Made by a program: the position numbers and the translations under genes. 64,000 nt of DNA from Fragum whitleyi (Eukaryota; Mollusca; Bivalvia; Cardiida; Cardiidae). The stretch is taken from assembly GCA_948146395.1 (NCBI GenBank), contig OX411547.1, positions 62,191,610 to 62,255,609 on the forward strand, in the 5' to 3' direction. A model generated the notes under the pieces. The model had not been told where the DNA came from. It made no database searches and saw nothing but the letters and a program-made list of their open reading frames with translations. How positions within the stretch are numbered: position 1 is the first letter of the stretch; each line of letters starts with the position of its first letter. Below are positions 1 through 12,250 of this stretch, in pieces.

Positions 1-715
1 ATATTTCGTTTAATTTCTTTCGTTATTTATGTTTTCATTGAATGATTGAACGCAGCGTTCAATTTGATTGAACGGTCGGATTTAGTATAGAAAGCGTTCA
101 ATCCAATCAGAAGAAAAAACGTTCAGCGGGCAATCACGATCATTCATAAACGTTCAATCACCGCTCAGCGTTCAATCACGTCCCAATCGGATTGTCAAAT
201 TCCTGATGTTCCGTACTGTATGATCATGATATGAAAATTAATTATACTGATATTTAATGAGAAATAGAATGGTACTGTATCAAGCAGCGAAGTAGCACAT
301 GAAAATTTATTCTAATAAAAAGACATTGACTGTGTTATATTAAAATCAAGAAAGTGAATGTATTGGAGAAAGGACAGATCAATATTTACCTCATTTCATA
401 TCAAGCACCAATTTAAATTCTTTTTTTATTTGATTTTCAAGAGTAAAGTTAGTGACTGACATGTCACCCAGCAAACTTCTTGAACTGGAAAACTACTTTG
501 CATAAGTAGTAATTGATATGTTGCATAGAAGTATGAAAAAAGGATTACTAAATATATCATTTTGTTAATTATATTTTTTCCCAAAATTGCAAGCACAGGT
601 ATAACAACACCCCTCTCCTGATCTTTAGACATGAAAAAATGTAATTAATTGGCAATTACATATACCTATCTATTGAAACTTGTAGAGCACATAGGCAGAC
701 ATTTTCAATTCATAG
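1..715. other. Intergenic, no gene seen
   Basis: No coding region is recognisable. Bases 50-185 hold a cluster of short GTTCAAT / ATTGAAC motifs in both orientations, resembling decayed inverted copies of a dispersed repeat. The rest is AT-rich single-copy-looking sequence up to the LTR element. Confidence 0.6.
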
Positions 716-946
716 TGTTGTGGTTAAGGGTTATCACTGTGTCCAGTCTAGGTCACGATCATGGGTCACTGATCAAGGGGAGTTAACCCGTCACTCCTTA
801 GCATGTGGTAAGGCAGTCTTACAGGTGTTCTCTTAGGGTGCAGACTGACAAACAGATAGGAAGAGAACAACACATATATCCTGACGGTCTCACAAGACCA
901 CACACAGACACAGGAAGGAACCAGCACCTGAGGCAAGACACTTTAA
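716..946 (+). repeat. 5' LTR
   Basis: Direct repeat partner of 5844-6073, with two substitutions and one single-base indel seen by eye. It begins TGTTG and ends near ACTTTAA; the exact 3' end is ambiguous by one or two bases. Confidence 0.9.
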
Positions 947-964
947 TGGTGTCAGAAGAAACTC
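947..964 (+). other. Probable primer-binding site
   Basis: TGGTGTCAGAAG directly follows the 5' LTR. The TGG start and position are typical of a tRNA primer-binding site. The tRNA species was not determined. Confidence 0.6.
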
Positions 965-1622
965 GAATCCAGCCAAAATAGCCAGTTTACAGTCGAGTGA
1001 GAACAACTCAGTTTCTCAAGGTCACCGCTATTAGAGGAGGTAACACTGTAAAATTTTGAGCTCGGAGGACAGAAGTAAGTAAGCTCGATTGAATATTCGC
1101 GTGGAATTGCCCAAATTTTCCCTGAATTGACCAGAAACAATCCAACAACTTACTGAACTTTCGTTTTGGAGACTTGTATGCGTGCGCATCGTAAATATCC
1201 GGCGTCGGCATAACAAACGAAAAGTCTTGAAAGTGCTTGCTCGGTTCCAAGGTAAAACCTGTATTGTCGTGTGTGGTCCGAATTTTGCATTTTAGCTGCA
1301 TCAATCTGCAAAATTTACCGTACAAACGTCGTCTGACTGGTCCAAAAAAATTGTCTGCAAGGGATAGTTTAGAATTTATAAAAAAATCTGTACTCAAGGG
1401 ATAGTTAATTGTTTTGAAAAGTCAAATAGCAATAATACCAAAGAATTCGTTGCAACTTAAAAATTCGTTGAAAGCCGAATTTAATCTTATCAAGTGTCAA
1501 TAGTAATAGCAAAATAACTAAAATTTAATAGAATTTAGATAAATTTGCATTACCATTCACGCAATACACTAGTAACCAGACCCAGCATTGCAACTTAAGC
1601 ATACCATGCCCTCCAAAGATCG

Positions 1623-3057
1623 ATGATGAATAAAATTGATGATGACAAACGGCTGGCAGACTTCGTGAATAAATTAGAGCAGTCAATAGAAAAGTCAAGG
1701 TCACATTGTGAATCCCAATTAGCTGCTCTTAGTCAAGATGTAGAATTGAGACACCGTACATTAGGCCTCTCATCTTCTACAACCTCAGTTCAGAGACACC
1801 GCAATGAAAATAAATTGGGCCTCTCTGATTCTGAACCGACATTGTTGGGATACTGCAATCCGAGTCTCTCAGCTATGTGCACTCCCAGTAGCATGAGTGA
1901 GGCATTCGAGGCAAAATCTCCAAACATGCTTTACATGAAAATGGCAACAAGGTAGATTCTAAAAGCATTAGTGAAGGGTCCGAAGCAAAATTTCTGACGG
2001 CTGATGATCTAGAATATGCTATAGAAGAATTAGAAAACTTTGCTAGGAATACTAGCATGAGTGATTCATCCGAGGCAATGGCTCCGATGACTGATCTCAA
2101 AGATGCTGTAAATGAACTTGAAAGTTTTGTAGACTTAGAAATTGAAAAGATTGTAAATTTTCTGTTCCCATGAAAGGTATGGTACAATATTGGCAAAAAG
2201 AATCCAAGACTGTGAGAAAGACATCCGAGGCAAAGGCTCCGATGTTCAATCTCAGACATGACAAGGATCATGGCTTGCGAAAGGCTCAGCCCTCTGTTCC
2301 TGACATAGATATAGTACAACAACATGATGACGACATTGATACACAATCAACAAGTAATGGTTCTATGGATGATAACAGATCTAGTCAAGAGAGGAGAATT
2401 GGTTACTTGGTTGAGATGATGCCAGAGACGATGCGATTTGATGGCACAGAGAAAGAGAGTTGGAAGGCTTTCAAGATGAAGTTCAACCTCTTTGTAGAAG
2501 TATTTACACTGTCACATGATGAATGCATGACTTTCCTTGGATTATGCCTAGATGACAAAGCTTCAGAATACTTTGCATTGATGCGAGAAAGGCACAAACG
2601 CATGACCTACAGCCGCATGATGAAGAAGCTTGAGAAAAGATTTGGTAACAATCTCACACCAGAAGTAGCAATGATACAGTTCCAGCAGGCTACACAAGAA
2701 AAAAATGAAACACTGGAAGATTGGTGCCACAGAGTGATGTCCCTTGCAAACCAAGCCTTTGCTGATTTGCCAAGCTGGTTTGCCACCAAACAAATGACAA
2801 CAAAACTCTGTTACGGTCTGATTGACAAAGAAGCAGGTTTCCATGTCAGTATGCTAGATCCAACAAACATTTTTGATGCTCTAGACAAAATTAGATGGTA
2901 TTGGTCTTACAACGCATATGAACTCACTGATGATGCCACTACTTCAGAGCCAAAAGTTAGGGATGGAACTGTCATGAGCTCCGACAATGATCAAGAAACA
3001 AGTAACTCAGACCTGAAAATGATGAAAGAAAGATGGAATCTTTGCAACAAGAGCTAA
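1623..3057 (+). pseudogene. gag region of the LTR element, frameshifted
   Basis: The region reads in three pieces. The first ORF (1623-1955) starts MMNKIDDDKRLADF. The reading continues in another frame from about 1948 to a stop near 2173, and then the main Gag ORF runs 2170-3057. The main ORF contains a retrotransposon Gag core: an RFDGTEKESWKAF motif early, then a helical stretch with ETLEDWCHRVMSLA. The N-terminal third carries a repeated short motif (SEAFEAK, GSEAKF, SSEAMAPM, TSEAKAPM), which suggests internal duplication. The frame breaks make a functional full-length Gag unlikely from this copy unless frameshifting or splicing joins the pieces. Confidence 0.75.
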
Positions 3058-3533
3058 AGACCATGCGCCAAAGAGAGCTGGAAAGAAGATGCTATGAGTG
3101 TGGAGATAAAAGCCATTACGTTAGAACATGTCCATACCTGAAGAAAAAAGAGTTGCCACTTCATGAAACTGAAGAACTAGGCCTAGCTTCAATTACAGAA
3201 AATATAGGTCTTACTATGGATTCGATGAAAGATCGAGATCCAGGAGCGAAAAGTATAGATGATAACGAGCATATCCAAATCAAACAAGTGGAAGAAGTTT
3301 CAGCTAACGACCCAGTTGGTGCGAAAGAAGCTGACTATTTTCCTGTAACAAATTCCAAATATCACCTGAAAGTACAAGTAGGGGATAAAACTGCAATTGC
3401 TTACATTGATATGGCCGCCAATGTGACGATGATGTCAACCAAACTATATCAATCACTGAGAAAGAAGCCTAAGAAGCAGAACGATGAACGTTTTCACATT
3501 AGAGGTAACCAAAGATTTGCTGACAAAGTCTAG
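3033..3533 (+). pseudogene. Nucleocapsid zinc knuckle and protease start
   Basis: The ORF overlaps the end of gag by 25 bases in the -1 frame, an arrangement compatible with ribosomal frameshifting. A CCHC zinc knuckle is visible (CYECGDKSHYVRTC). Further on, AYIDMAANVTMMS aligns with the retroviral-type aspartic protease active site, but the usual D-[ST]-G-A reads DMAA, so the catalytic motif is damaged. The frame stops at 3531-3533 inside the protease, which resumes in another frame from 3524. Confidence 0.75.
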
Positions 3534-3541
3534 TTGGACCT

Positions 3542-5605
3542 GTGAAGATCAAGATTGGTTGCAAATGGTACTACGAAAGAATGGTGGTTGCACCTATTCA
3601 GCAAGAGATACTTCTTGGCAATGACTTTCTAACAAAGCATCATGCAAATTGGAACATTCAGACAGGTGAACTGACCCTTGATGGAGAACATTCGAACATG
3701 ACCATCGATGGTGCAGAATATCCGCTTGTTACCCCAGTCACAATTGCAAAGAGAAGAGTTGTACCACCGAATTCCGTGGTGATGGTAAAATGTTGTATAG
3801 ATGAACTGATGCCAAAATGTGTAATTGAGCCAATCAAAGGACTGAAAGTACTGATTCCCAGAGTTGTCTGTGAAGAGGGACAAGTGCCAGTTGTTTGGGT
3901 TATCAACTTGACTGATAGATACCAACTACTGAAGAGGGGCAAGGAGATTGGTAGAGCATTTCCGGTGTCCGAGATCCTAAAAGACAAAGAGGGGAGAGAA
4001 GTTGGTCATCATAGACGTACATACAACAAAGGCTTACCACACTTTCTACAAGAGCTGTATGAAGAGTCAGGTCGACACTTGAATGGGGATGAAAGAGACA
4101 AAATGTGTAGGCTGCTTAAAGATTTTCATGGTCTTTTCAAGAGCAGAACTGGTAGTGGTGCTTACAAACAGAAGAAAGATGCTACTCAAGATGAAGACAA
4201 GACTACGCAATTATACAACTCAACTAGTAAAGTGGAAATGGTACAACGATCTGAAGAAGAAGAGCCCACAGACTGGATGTCTTCTACTGTTCAAGTCAGA
4301 AAAGAAGATGGATCTATATGCTGGAGCCTGAATGGTCCCGCAAAGAGATTCATAACAAAAGTATACCCGTTGCGACTGGTAGATTATGACTTAAACAGAA
4401 TAGCAGAATGTGCATGGTTTTCCAGACTAACTTTACATGGACAAAAATCGAATATGGTGTGCACAGAGTCTGCAACATTTGCAAAAGTGACTAATCTTGC
4501 TACAAAGATGAATGACAAACTTATGCTCGCCTGCTTTGATGAAGTGATACTTCTTAGAAATGACTCCGAGGATCATCTGCAGAGAATTGCCATGGTGATG
4601 AGCTCATTTCAAGAACAAGAACTTCTACTTAACCCTAGACGATGTCTACTGTTTCAGAACAGAATAGAATTCCTCAATGGGGTTATGAACAACAATAGCC
4701 TGGCTTTGTCCCGAGATAAAGAAGTTATTCGCGACTGGCCAAGACCAAGATCTTCCAGGGAACTTGAAGATTTCATAAGATATGTGAATCATCACAAGGG
4801 GTTGATTACTGGTGATATACCCGAAATCGCAGAACCTCTGTATACAGTGATGGGTTCAAAGGAATTTCGTTGGGGTGAGAGAGAAGAAAATGCATTCTGC
4901 GATTTGAAGAAAGTTCTGACAGATCCACAGGTGGAGTACTTAACTACATGTGATTCCTTACAATTGGATGTGTACGTCGATGATACGTCAATGTGTGCAG
5001 AACTAAGTAGTGTGCAGAATGGTTGCAGAAGGGTCATTGCAAGAAGACGTTATGCATTGACAAGTAAGCAAAAGAAATATTGTCAGACAAGAAAAGAGAT
5101 CCTAGCAGTGGTAATTGCCTTGAAGTGGAGCAGTCGTTACCTGTTAGATCGTCTTACTGTGGTTAGAACTGACTACCTGAGCCTAAACTGGTTGTTACAA
5201 CTTTCCAATCCACAAGGACAGTATGCTGTTTGGAAAGATGAAGTGAAGAAATGTCAGAACAACATCTTAATCCAGCATAGGTTGGACCGGAAGCAAGAGC
5301 TTGTAGTGACAAGGGGCCCTGGAACTACTCGAGAAGCTTCGGAGGAACCTCAGATACTGCCATGTGCCTGCAAAAGCTGTAGAGAAGCCGAACTACATAC
5401 AACACAAACTTCTGTCAGCATCAAGTGTAACAATCAGGAAGAAAGTGATGGTAGAAAGATGGCTCTATCGCACAAGGGTCAAGTGACAATGGTCGACGAG
5501 AAAATGTCCACCAAATCCCCAACGCCCAGGAAAGAGGAGCAGCTTCTAGGCTCAGATGACCACCTGGATGTGCTCAAATTCCCCTGGGACCCTGGAGGCT
5601 ATTAA
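3542..5605 (+). pseudogene. Degenerate pol: protease end, RT, RNase H; no integrase
   Basis: A long open frame, readable from 3524, begins with the protease C-terminal signature (ILLGNDFL). The reverse-transcriptase part is recognisable from VRKEDGSICWSLNG and YPLRLVD, but the palm motif normally YLDD/YVDD reads CFDEVILL, and the fingers-palm section looks shortened. The RNase H part is seen from RRRYALTSKQKKYC, RKEILAVVIALKWS and RTDYLSLNWLL, while its first catalytic Asp region (usually DASD) reads VYVDD. After a CACKSC stretch the frame ends with no HHCC or DDE integrase. The 687-codon frame is open despite these losses, which is unusual for a dead copy. Confidence 0.8.
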
Positions 5606-5843
5606 CGTCCAAGATCCGGTGTATCCCGATCTTTGGGGCGTAAGCAGATCATCTGTGGAGGAAGTAAAGAGTCTACTATCGAGACAACTAACCTCCAGTA
5701 AGAGAATGAGCATCTCGAAGACGGTGCTAAGAGAACAACAACGCCTACCTACAGTGACAACGCAATGGTACAACAACCACAGAGACGCACAGTGATGGCA
5801 AAGATACCATGGCTCCAGTCCTTTTAAATAAAGTCGGGGAGAG

Positions 5844-6073
5844 TGTTGTGGTTAAGGGTTATCACTGTGTCCAGTCTAGGTCATGGTCATGGGTCACTGA
5901 TCAAGGGGAGTTAACCCGTCACTCCTTAGCATGTGGTAAGGCAGTCTTACAGGTGTTCTCTTAGGGTGCAGACTGACAAACAGATAGGAAGAGAACAACA
6001 CATATATCCTGACGGTCTCACAAGACCACACACAGACACAGGAAGAACCAGCACCTGAGGCAAGACACTTTAA
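5844..6073 (+). repeat. 3' LTR
   Basis: Near-identical partner of 716-946, preceded by the purine-rich stretch CGGGGAGAG (5835-5843). Confidence 0.9.
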
Positions 6074-6480
6074 TAGAAAAAGATAATGTGGTCTTACATT
6101 TCATTGAAATTATTCATTTTTATCTTTTGTACTGCTTTCGTTTGAAGTCCCATTTTTCTTCTTCATCAGAGCTTTCAAATCATATGCACTTGGATTATCT
6201 TTCAAAATTTACTTGAATAAATATGAGTACCACTTTTTGTATAGCTCAGGAGAAGGGTGTACACCATCATAAAGTTGGTCGTAAGAAGTTTTTCTACATT
6301 TGATAGTTTTACTTCCCTTTTTTTGTTTTTACATATCAATAAGTCCCTATCCCATCTCACAGAATGTTTGTGAAATTGCAAATTTAATGAAGAAATATAA
6401 TTATTTATATCTGAAATATCATTTTCAAGTTGAATTTGTTGTAAGCTTGTTTGTGCACAAGAATTGTTGCAGAATTTTAA
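6074..6480. other. Spacer, nothing recognised
   Basis: AT-rich sequence between the LTR element and the minus-strand ORF. No motif or domain was identified. Confidence 0.5.
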
Positions 6481-7008
6481 CTAAGATCTACAGATATTGA
6501 AATTGTTATATTTTTGTAGAGAAGCAGGGGCTATATGAACATATTTTATTTTCATGGAGGGAGTTTGTTCTAAATAGTGGGTATGAATATGGTTTTTCAA
6601 AAAAGCAATATTTTCATCATTGTGTACATACACCAGCTCTTGCCCACCTTCATGTTTTATTTTTTGAGTTAAATTACATATACCACCAGTAACAGTTACA
6701 TTGAAAGTACATGTAAAGGGGAGGGAGTTGGCTTTAATATCTGAAATTTTTCGGTCAACTGTAGTTTTTAGTGTTTGTACATTTGTACCTGGCATAATAA
6801 TAAGAGAGGTATTAGCCTGATTAAATGTTGGAAAATTGATCATAACTTTGGAAAGATTCATTCCTCTGGAATCTGTGGCAAATATGTAATTTTCCATCCG
6901 AAAAAAAGAAAGACTGATATTTATGGTATATAGAAATAAGATACCTTTAAGACTGATATTTATGTAATATATAGAAATAAGATACCTTTTTGGGTACCAA
7001 AATTTCAT
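6481..7008 (-). CDS. SGNH-hydrolase-like ORF, probably transposon-derived
   Basis: A 175-codon open frame; the convincing part begins at the internal Met near 6897 (MENYIFATDSRG). DSRG is placed like the block I Ser motif of SGNH/GDSL hydrolases, IIMPGTNVQTL follows, and VTGGICNLT may correspond to a later Gly/Asn block. I recognise no complete family. It lies about 1 kb beyond the 3' end of a broken PIF1 helicase on the same strand and may belong to the same element. It could equally be a fragment of an unrelated retroelement ORF1. The upstream part of the frame, encoded at 6898-7008, includes a local duplication (TTTAAGACTGATATTTATG occurs twice) and is probably not coding. Confidence 0.35.
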   Translation of the reverse strand: MKFWYPKRYLISIYYINISLKGILFLYTINISLSFFRMENYIFATDSRGMNLSKVMINFPTFNQANTSLIIMPGTNVQTLKTTVDRKISDIKANSLPFTCTFNVTVTGGICNLTQKIKHEGGQELVYVHNDENIAFLKNHIHTHYLEQTPSMKIKYVHIAPASLQKYNNFNICRS

Positions 7009-7009
7009 A

Positions 7010-7960
7010 ATTATGAAAGATTTGTAAAATATTTATTATGTCTAACGATAATGATAATGAAAAATATTTTATATGAATATATGCAAAAGCATTGAGCCTG
7101 GAGTACAAGAATATACACAGACATGTATGCATGAGGAGGGAGGCATCAAAGGGCACGGTTGGGGAGGAAAAGCGATCTTTTGAATGTGGAATTATGCTAG
7201 ACTGCATCCAAACAATATAACAGCAATATAAGAACTGCTGTAATATCATTGATTTGCAATATTGTGACACATTGTGTGCAAGTTAGAAAATATCCATGAA
7301 AATATTTAATAACAGAAATTGAGTCCTTCAGCAAAGATAAAAAGGGGTTAATTGGACAGCTTTGCACAGAAAAGATGAACAGATAAAAAGGGTTAATTGG
7401 ACAGCTTTGCACTCAAAAGATGAACTAACATTAACAGCAGTTTACACAAACTCCTCAAAAACACTGCCGTTGATTTATTGAACATGAAAGCTAAATATGG
7501 GAAACTTCAGTATGTCCAATATTAAATTCAGATTTTTATAATAATGAAAGGAAAGACAAACATATTTTACTTGATAGCATCCATGCCACCAAGATTTAAT
7601 TCATGTAGAGTCTTATTTCCTACATTGATAAATTATCATGCTACAAAGTAGACTGTTCATAATTATGCTTTCTGCTTAATTTTATGCAGAAAATTGAATG
7701 CAATGAAAAGTACAAATAAACTGTCAATATTTGGTTGAAATATGATGAGGTGTAAGGAGCATGTTTAATGGGGATTTATAACTGACATGATTCTGTTAAG
7801 AAAAGAAACATACCCAGTGTTACAGATTTGATTTGAAAAGAAATAAATAAAGATTCAATGTTATCAAACATGTAATCTTTATTTGAAAACAGAAACAGGT
7901 GAATTTGCATGAAAGGAAATGGTGAAATAGATGAACTAGTTCAGTAGCTGACATGCCACC
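7010..7960. other. AT-rich spacer with short tandem duplication
   Basis: No gene is supported. About 7340-7425 a unit containing AAAAAGGGGTTAATTGGACAG is repeated twice in tandem. The remainder shows no domain. Confidence 0.45.
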
Positions 7961-7962
7961 AA

Positions 7963-10107
7963 TCATAGATCATCTGTAATTTTTTTCAGATATTGAATAA
8001 TCATTTGAAAATTAGAAAGTGTATTTTTGAAATCAAAAACAGTTTTTGTTGTATCTGCAAGCTTTAAAATTCTGTCTACTTCTTCTTTTCTGGCTTTGAG
8101 TTTAGGTGTTGACGGGGAAAAACATAAACGGTCCTCATTCACTAGAACGTTTGGATGCCAGTAAAAATCAGATTTTTCTGTTGAATTACCAGCTGGTTTT
8201 GCTCTTGAAAGTGCAACAAAAAGTGCACCAGGATTTTGGGATTCAAACTTTTTCAAACCAGGGTCAATAACTATGTATTTGTTTGGTTCAGCACTGCCTA
8301 TTGTTAGGCCTTGACACCTGTGAATAGTGGTGCCCCAGGCCAATCTTAATGGAATCTGTTTTCTCTTGCAGTAGTGACAAGCGCAATCAATTTAATGCTC
8401 TATTGACACAATAGGAATAACTTTTGGATCATTTTCATGAAAAGAGGGTCCAGAATATTTGTCGAATGAAACAAAAACAACATCTGGCAAAGACTCACTG
8501 GGGTTTCTGCCATTGAAGTATATGATGTCCTTAACTACACCTGTTGAACCATTGAAGAGGCCATACCTGACATTAAGATTACATGTCAACATAACTTTAG
8601 CGCTTTTGCACAAAAACAGGGTGTTTAATAAGCCATCAGCTTTGTCATTTAGAGCAGCATATGCATGACTCCCTTCATTGGCTGATTTTAACTTTGCAAG
8701 TTACTGCTTGTTTGCATGTAAAAGTTGAGATGTATTGTGATGCCATTCAGCTGCATGTGTTGGAAAAACAAAGAGGGCATTTTGATGGACATGATTCATA
8801 GTTTCAAGCCCATAATTTCTTTTCAAATTATTCCATTGGAAGGACTGTAGCCAGATTGCTTCTTCCTTAGACAGGGAATATGTCCTTAGGGAATTCAGCA
8901 CATTTTTGAAATGGTTTTGATCAGAATTTAGCCGAACAATTGTTTGTAGATGAACAGCAGTTTTGAAAGATTTCCATATCATTGCACCATGAATGGCAGC
9001 TGGAATTTTACTGTTGCAAAAGTAGACAGGAGAATCACAAACAGGTGGAAGCTGGATATCATCTCCTAGAAAAACAACAACAGGCAGACCTCCCCAGTCT
9101 AAAGAGTCATTCTTCATACCATGGCTACAATGAAACTTCACCAACCGAGTGTGTTGCATCTTACTAATGACCTTTCATCAACTGAAAGAGCCACCATCCC
9201 TTTACAGTTTTCCTGTAATTGCTCACCTAGATTTCCATCTGGTGCTTTCATGTCTTTTACAGCCTTGAAAGAGGTAGGTATTTTTAAAAATGAATGAATT
9301 GTAACTCCAGAAATAAGGTTGGCACTGATCAGTTGGACATAGTACTTGAACAGATTCCTTTGACTGAAATAAATTTGTAATGGCATAAACTAAAGATTTT
9401 ATGAGATAGGACCCTCCAGACCCTGCTGTACCTGAGATAATCATTCTTATTGGTTCAAAATGTTGTTGATTCTTGTATTTCATTAGAGTATCAGTGATAA
9501 TGTTAAAAGCAAATTTTTGCTCTGTATTCAAACTATTTAAATCAACAGGCTGAGCAAGAAGATTTTCAACCTCTTCTTTATTTTCTAGATTTTCTAAAAA
9601 ATTTAAGCCATATTTATCTGGGTAATTTATTGTTGTTGAACTCCAGTCATATGTTGGACCTCCGTCGTCATATTCAAAGTCATTTTCATCATTTGAAATG
9701 TCGAATTTCGGTCTCATTAGTTGAATCCAGTCAGGCTATTCCATTTCTTCTTCATTCTCAATCTGACTTTCATTTTCTTGTTCATATAAATCTTTTTGCT
9801 GTGATTTTTGTACATCTGCTTTTACAAAATTGGGACAGTCTGTTGTCTCTAGGAATAATTTAAATGAGTCAAGCCATGAAGAATTGTTTGATTTAATGTC
9901 TGGTATGCTTCTCCAGTTTGGCCAATGAAGAACCATCATGGATCGAGCATAATCCTCAGTAAGTGGCCAGGTAGCCCTTATAGATCCACCAGCTAAAACT
10001 GGGACACGGCCTTGGTTACAAATGTATTGGTACCAAGATGAGTGGTCTCCAATAGGACGAGAAAGATATTTGTCCAAAGGAGTTGATTTAGTTAAAGTTT
10101 TACGCAT
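7963..10107 (-). pseudogene. PIF1-type helicase remnant (Helitron-like element)
   Basis: Read on the minus strand, five ORF pieces follow each other with frame breaks. 10107-9736 has a helicase-upstream region (YARSMMVLHWPNW). 9717-9223 has the nucleotide-binding region, where Walker A reads GTAGSGGSYLIK, with Gly in place of the essential Lys. 9159-8701 holds motif II as GDDIQLPP. 8613-8392 and 8343-7963 give the C-terminal helicase motifs (HRCQGLTIG and ALFVALSRA). This order is that of PIF1 family helicases. The upstream region and the repeat context suggest a Helitron-type rolling-circle transposon, but no Rep domain is visible. The gene is broken by at least four frameshifts or gaps and the missing Lys would abolish ATP hydrolysis. 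Confidence 0.75.
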
Positions 10108-10114
10108 TTAAAGT

Positions 10115-12250
10115 ATTCGGTAAAACAAAAAAAGATGAATAACTCTATTGCAAAAAATCGAAATACAAAAAAAGAGTGCGCACGAAATAAATTTCAAAGA
10201 AATAAAAAAGAAATCAACAGAATCTATATGCTTGATAAAAAGCGCGAATATGCGCATGTTAAACGCAAATATAAGAACCTTTATAAAAAAAAGATGAAGG
10301 TAATCGAATATAAAACATAGCAAAAACTTGCCCTCAAATAAATAAAAGTTAAAGATCAACATAAATTGAAAAATAGTAAAGCAAATAACATTGCAATTGA
10401 TGAAATGTCCACACATTTTAAAAAGTTATAAGGTTCAACAGATGAAGATAATAGTATACCCCAAACATCTAATAACTCAGAAGATATCATTCTAGACAGT
10501 ATTTTAGACATAGATTTCTCCGATCAAAAAAATTGAGTCGCTGTATTTTCTCAAAATAATTCTAAAGGTCCCGGAATCGACCATTTAATTGCTGAGGTTT
10601 TTAAAAGTACGTACGACATTATATCACCAAATTTTCAGTGAAGGGGTTTTTCCCGAAGACTGGTGCGAGGGAGTTATAGTTCCAATATTCAAAGGTGGCA
10701 GCCAAGAAGCAAAAAATTTCATGAGGAATTACACTCAATAACATCTTATCTAAAATCTATTCAAAAATCTATTCAAAATTAATCGTAAACAGAATAACAA
10801 AATGGACTGATAGAAATAACAAGTTTATTGATAATCAGTACGGTTTCCAAAAAGTAAATCTACATCTGTGCACTACAAAAAATGAAATCAGAGCCTTTCA
10901 CTTCAACGATTGGTGTAAAGCAAGGCGATCCTTGTAGTAGCATTCTCTGTCTTTTCTTCTTAAATGATATTCTCAATAGCATAAATGACGATATTACAGG
11001 TATTATCAGTATCGAAAATATGAAATTGTTTCTAATTCTATTTGCTGATGACGCGGTCGTTTTTGCTACTGATCCCGAAGCACTCCAGTCTATACTAAGC
11101 GACATAGAGAATTATTGCAACAGGTGGTAATTAAGTTTAAATGTTAACAAAACTAAAATAATGATATTTGAAAAAGGAAGACCTACCACCTATGATTTTT
11201 TCATAAATAGAATTTAAATTGAAACTGTTACATCATTCAAATATTTGGAAATTCATTTAAACAAAAATGGGTCTTGGAATCGTACACAAAAAATTATAGC
11301 TCAACATGCTTCATTATCTTTACACAATCTGTTCATTTTATATAACCAACTTTACCTACCTACCTATCAAATGCTTAATTTATTTGATTCTCTAGTTCAC
11401 CTATTCTAAATTTCTCAGCAGCAGTATGGGGTTATAGTTCTTGTTCTGATATATAAAAAAATCATTCTAAATTTTGCAAAAGACTTCTTGGTGTTGAAAT
11501 CTTAACAAATCACCAAACGCTATCCGGAGATCTTGTTCGCATACCTATGAATATTCAAAGGCATCTGATTATTTTTAAATATTGGTTGAAAATTCTTAAT
11601 ATGAATAGACAAACTATAATATACATAATTTATCATATGCTTAAAAATGACGTAGATAATATCCGCACATACAATGGAAATAACTGGGACTTTCAAATGA
11701 AATCTACTTTAGATAGAATAGGATTGACATATATATGGGAAAATCAATTTCATTTGCCTATTAATCTTAATATTATAAAAATTAGGGTATTAGATATATA
11801 CAAACAAGAGTGGTATGCATCTATAAATAATTCCCGACGATTGGATACATATAGTCTATTTAAACACTGTTTTGAACTAGAAAAATATTTGGAAATAATT
11901 CGAGATAAACATTTCAGAAACGCGCTCGCAAGATTTCGCACCTTTTCTCATGATTTAAGTATAGAACGCGGCCGTAACAATGATATAACGCGAAAAGAAA
12001 AAGTATGTTCGAATTGTAACTATGGCAATCGAAAACGAATACCATTTCTTACTCATCTGCCCGAAATTTAGAAATTTAATAAAAGAATATATTAAAAAAT
12101 ATTATTATACACGGCCTTCACAACAAAAATTTATTAACTTAATGCGCTCAATTCTGATAAGATTATATTCAATCTAGCAAAATTCATCTATTTTGCCAGC
12201 AAGTTAAGCTCATAGATATTGACCAAGCATAAATAAACCAGTATATGTCT
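10115..12250 (+). mobile_element. LINE fragment with reverse transcriptase, degraded
   Basis: The region begins with a basic linker (10135-10317, KKEINRIYMLDKKREY), then RT block 1 (KGPGIDHLIAEVFK near 10565), a GVFPEDW motif, FIDNQYGFQK near 10830, GVKQGDPCSSILCLFFLND (10914 on) and the catalytic FADDAVVFA near 11041. A separate ORF (11547-12071) is the C-terminal domain, ending in CSNCN and, after a frameshift, a FLLICPKFRNLI type zinc-finger tail. Endonuclease and 5' end are absent. Multiple stops and shifts make it inactive. The C-terminal tail resembles those at 14201 and 49019, so three copies of a related LINE are present. Confidence 0.8.

Larger units (their letters stand above)
716..6073 (+). 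mobile_element. LTR retrotransposon, Ty3/gypsy-like, integrase-less
   Basis: Two direct repeats of about 230 bp (716-946 and 5844-6073), both beginning TGTTGTGGTTAAGGG, bound an internal region with gag, zinc-knuckle, protease, RT and RNase H remnants in that order. A primer-binding-like TGGTGTCAGAAG starts at 947, and a short purine tract ends at 5843. The tetranucleotide ATAG occurs before the left LTR (712-715) and at the right end (6073-6076), a possible target duplication depending on where the LTR end is placed. By eye the LTRs differ at about three positions, so insertion looks recent. The coding region is frameshifted in gag and protease, has altered catalytic motifs, and ends without an integrase, so the element probably depended on another element for movement. 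Confidence 0.9.

Noticed and set aside
952..1397. Minus-strand frames in the leader of the LTR element
   Set aside because: Antisense to the LTR leader, no recognised domain.
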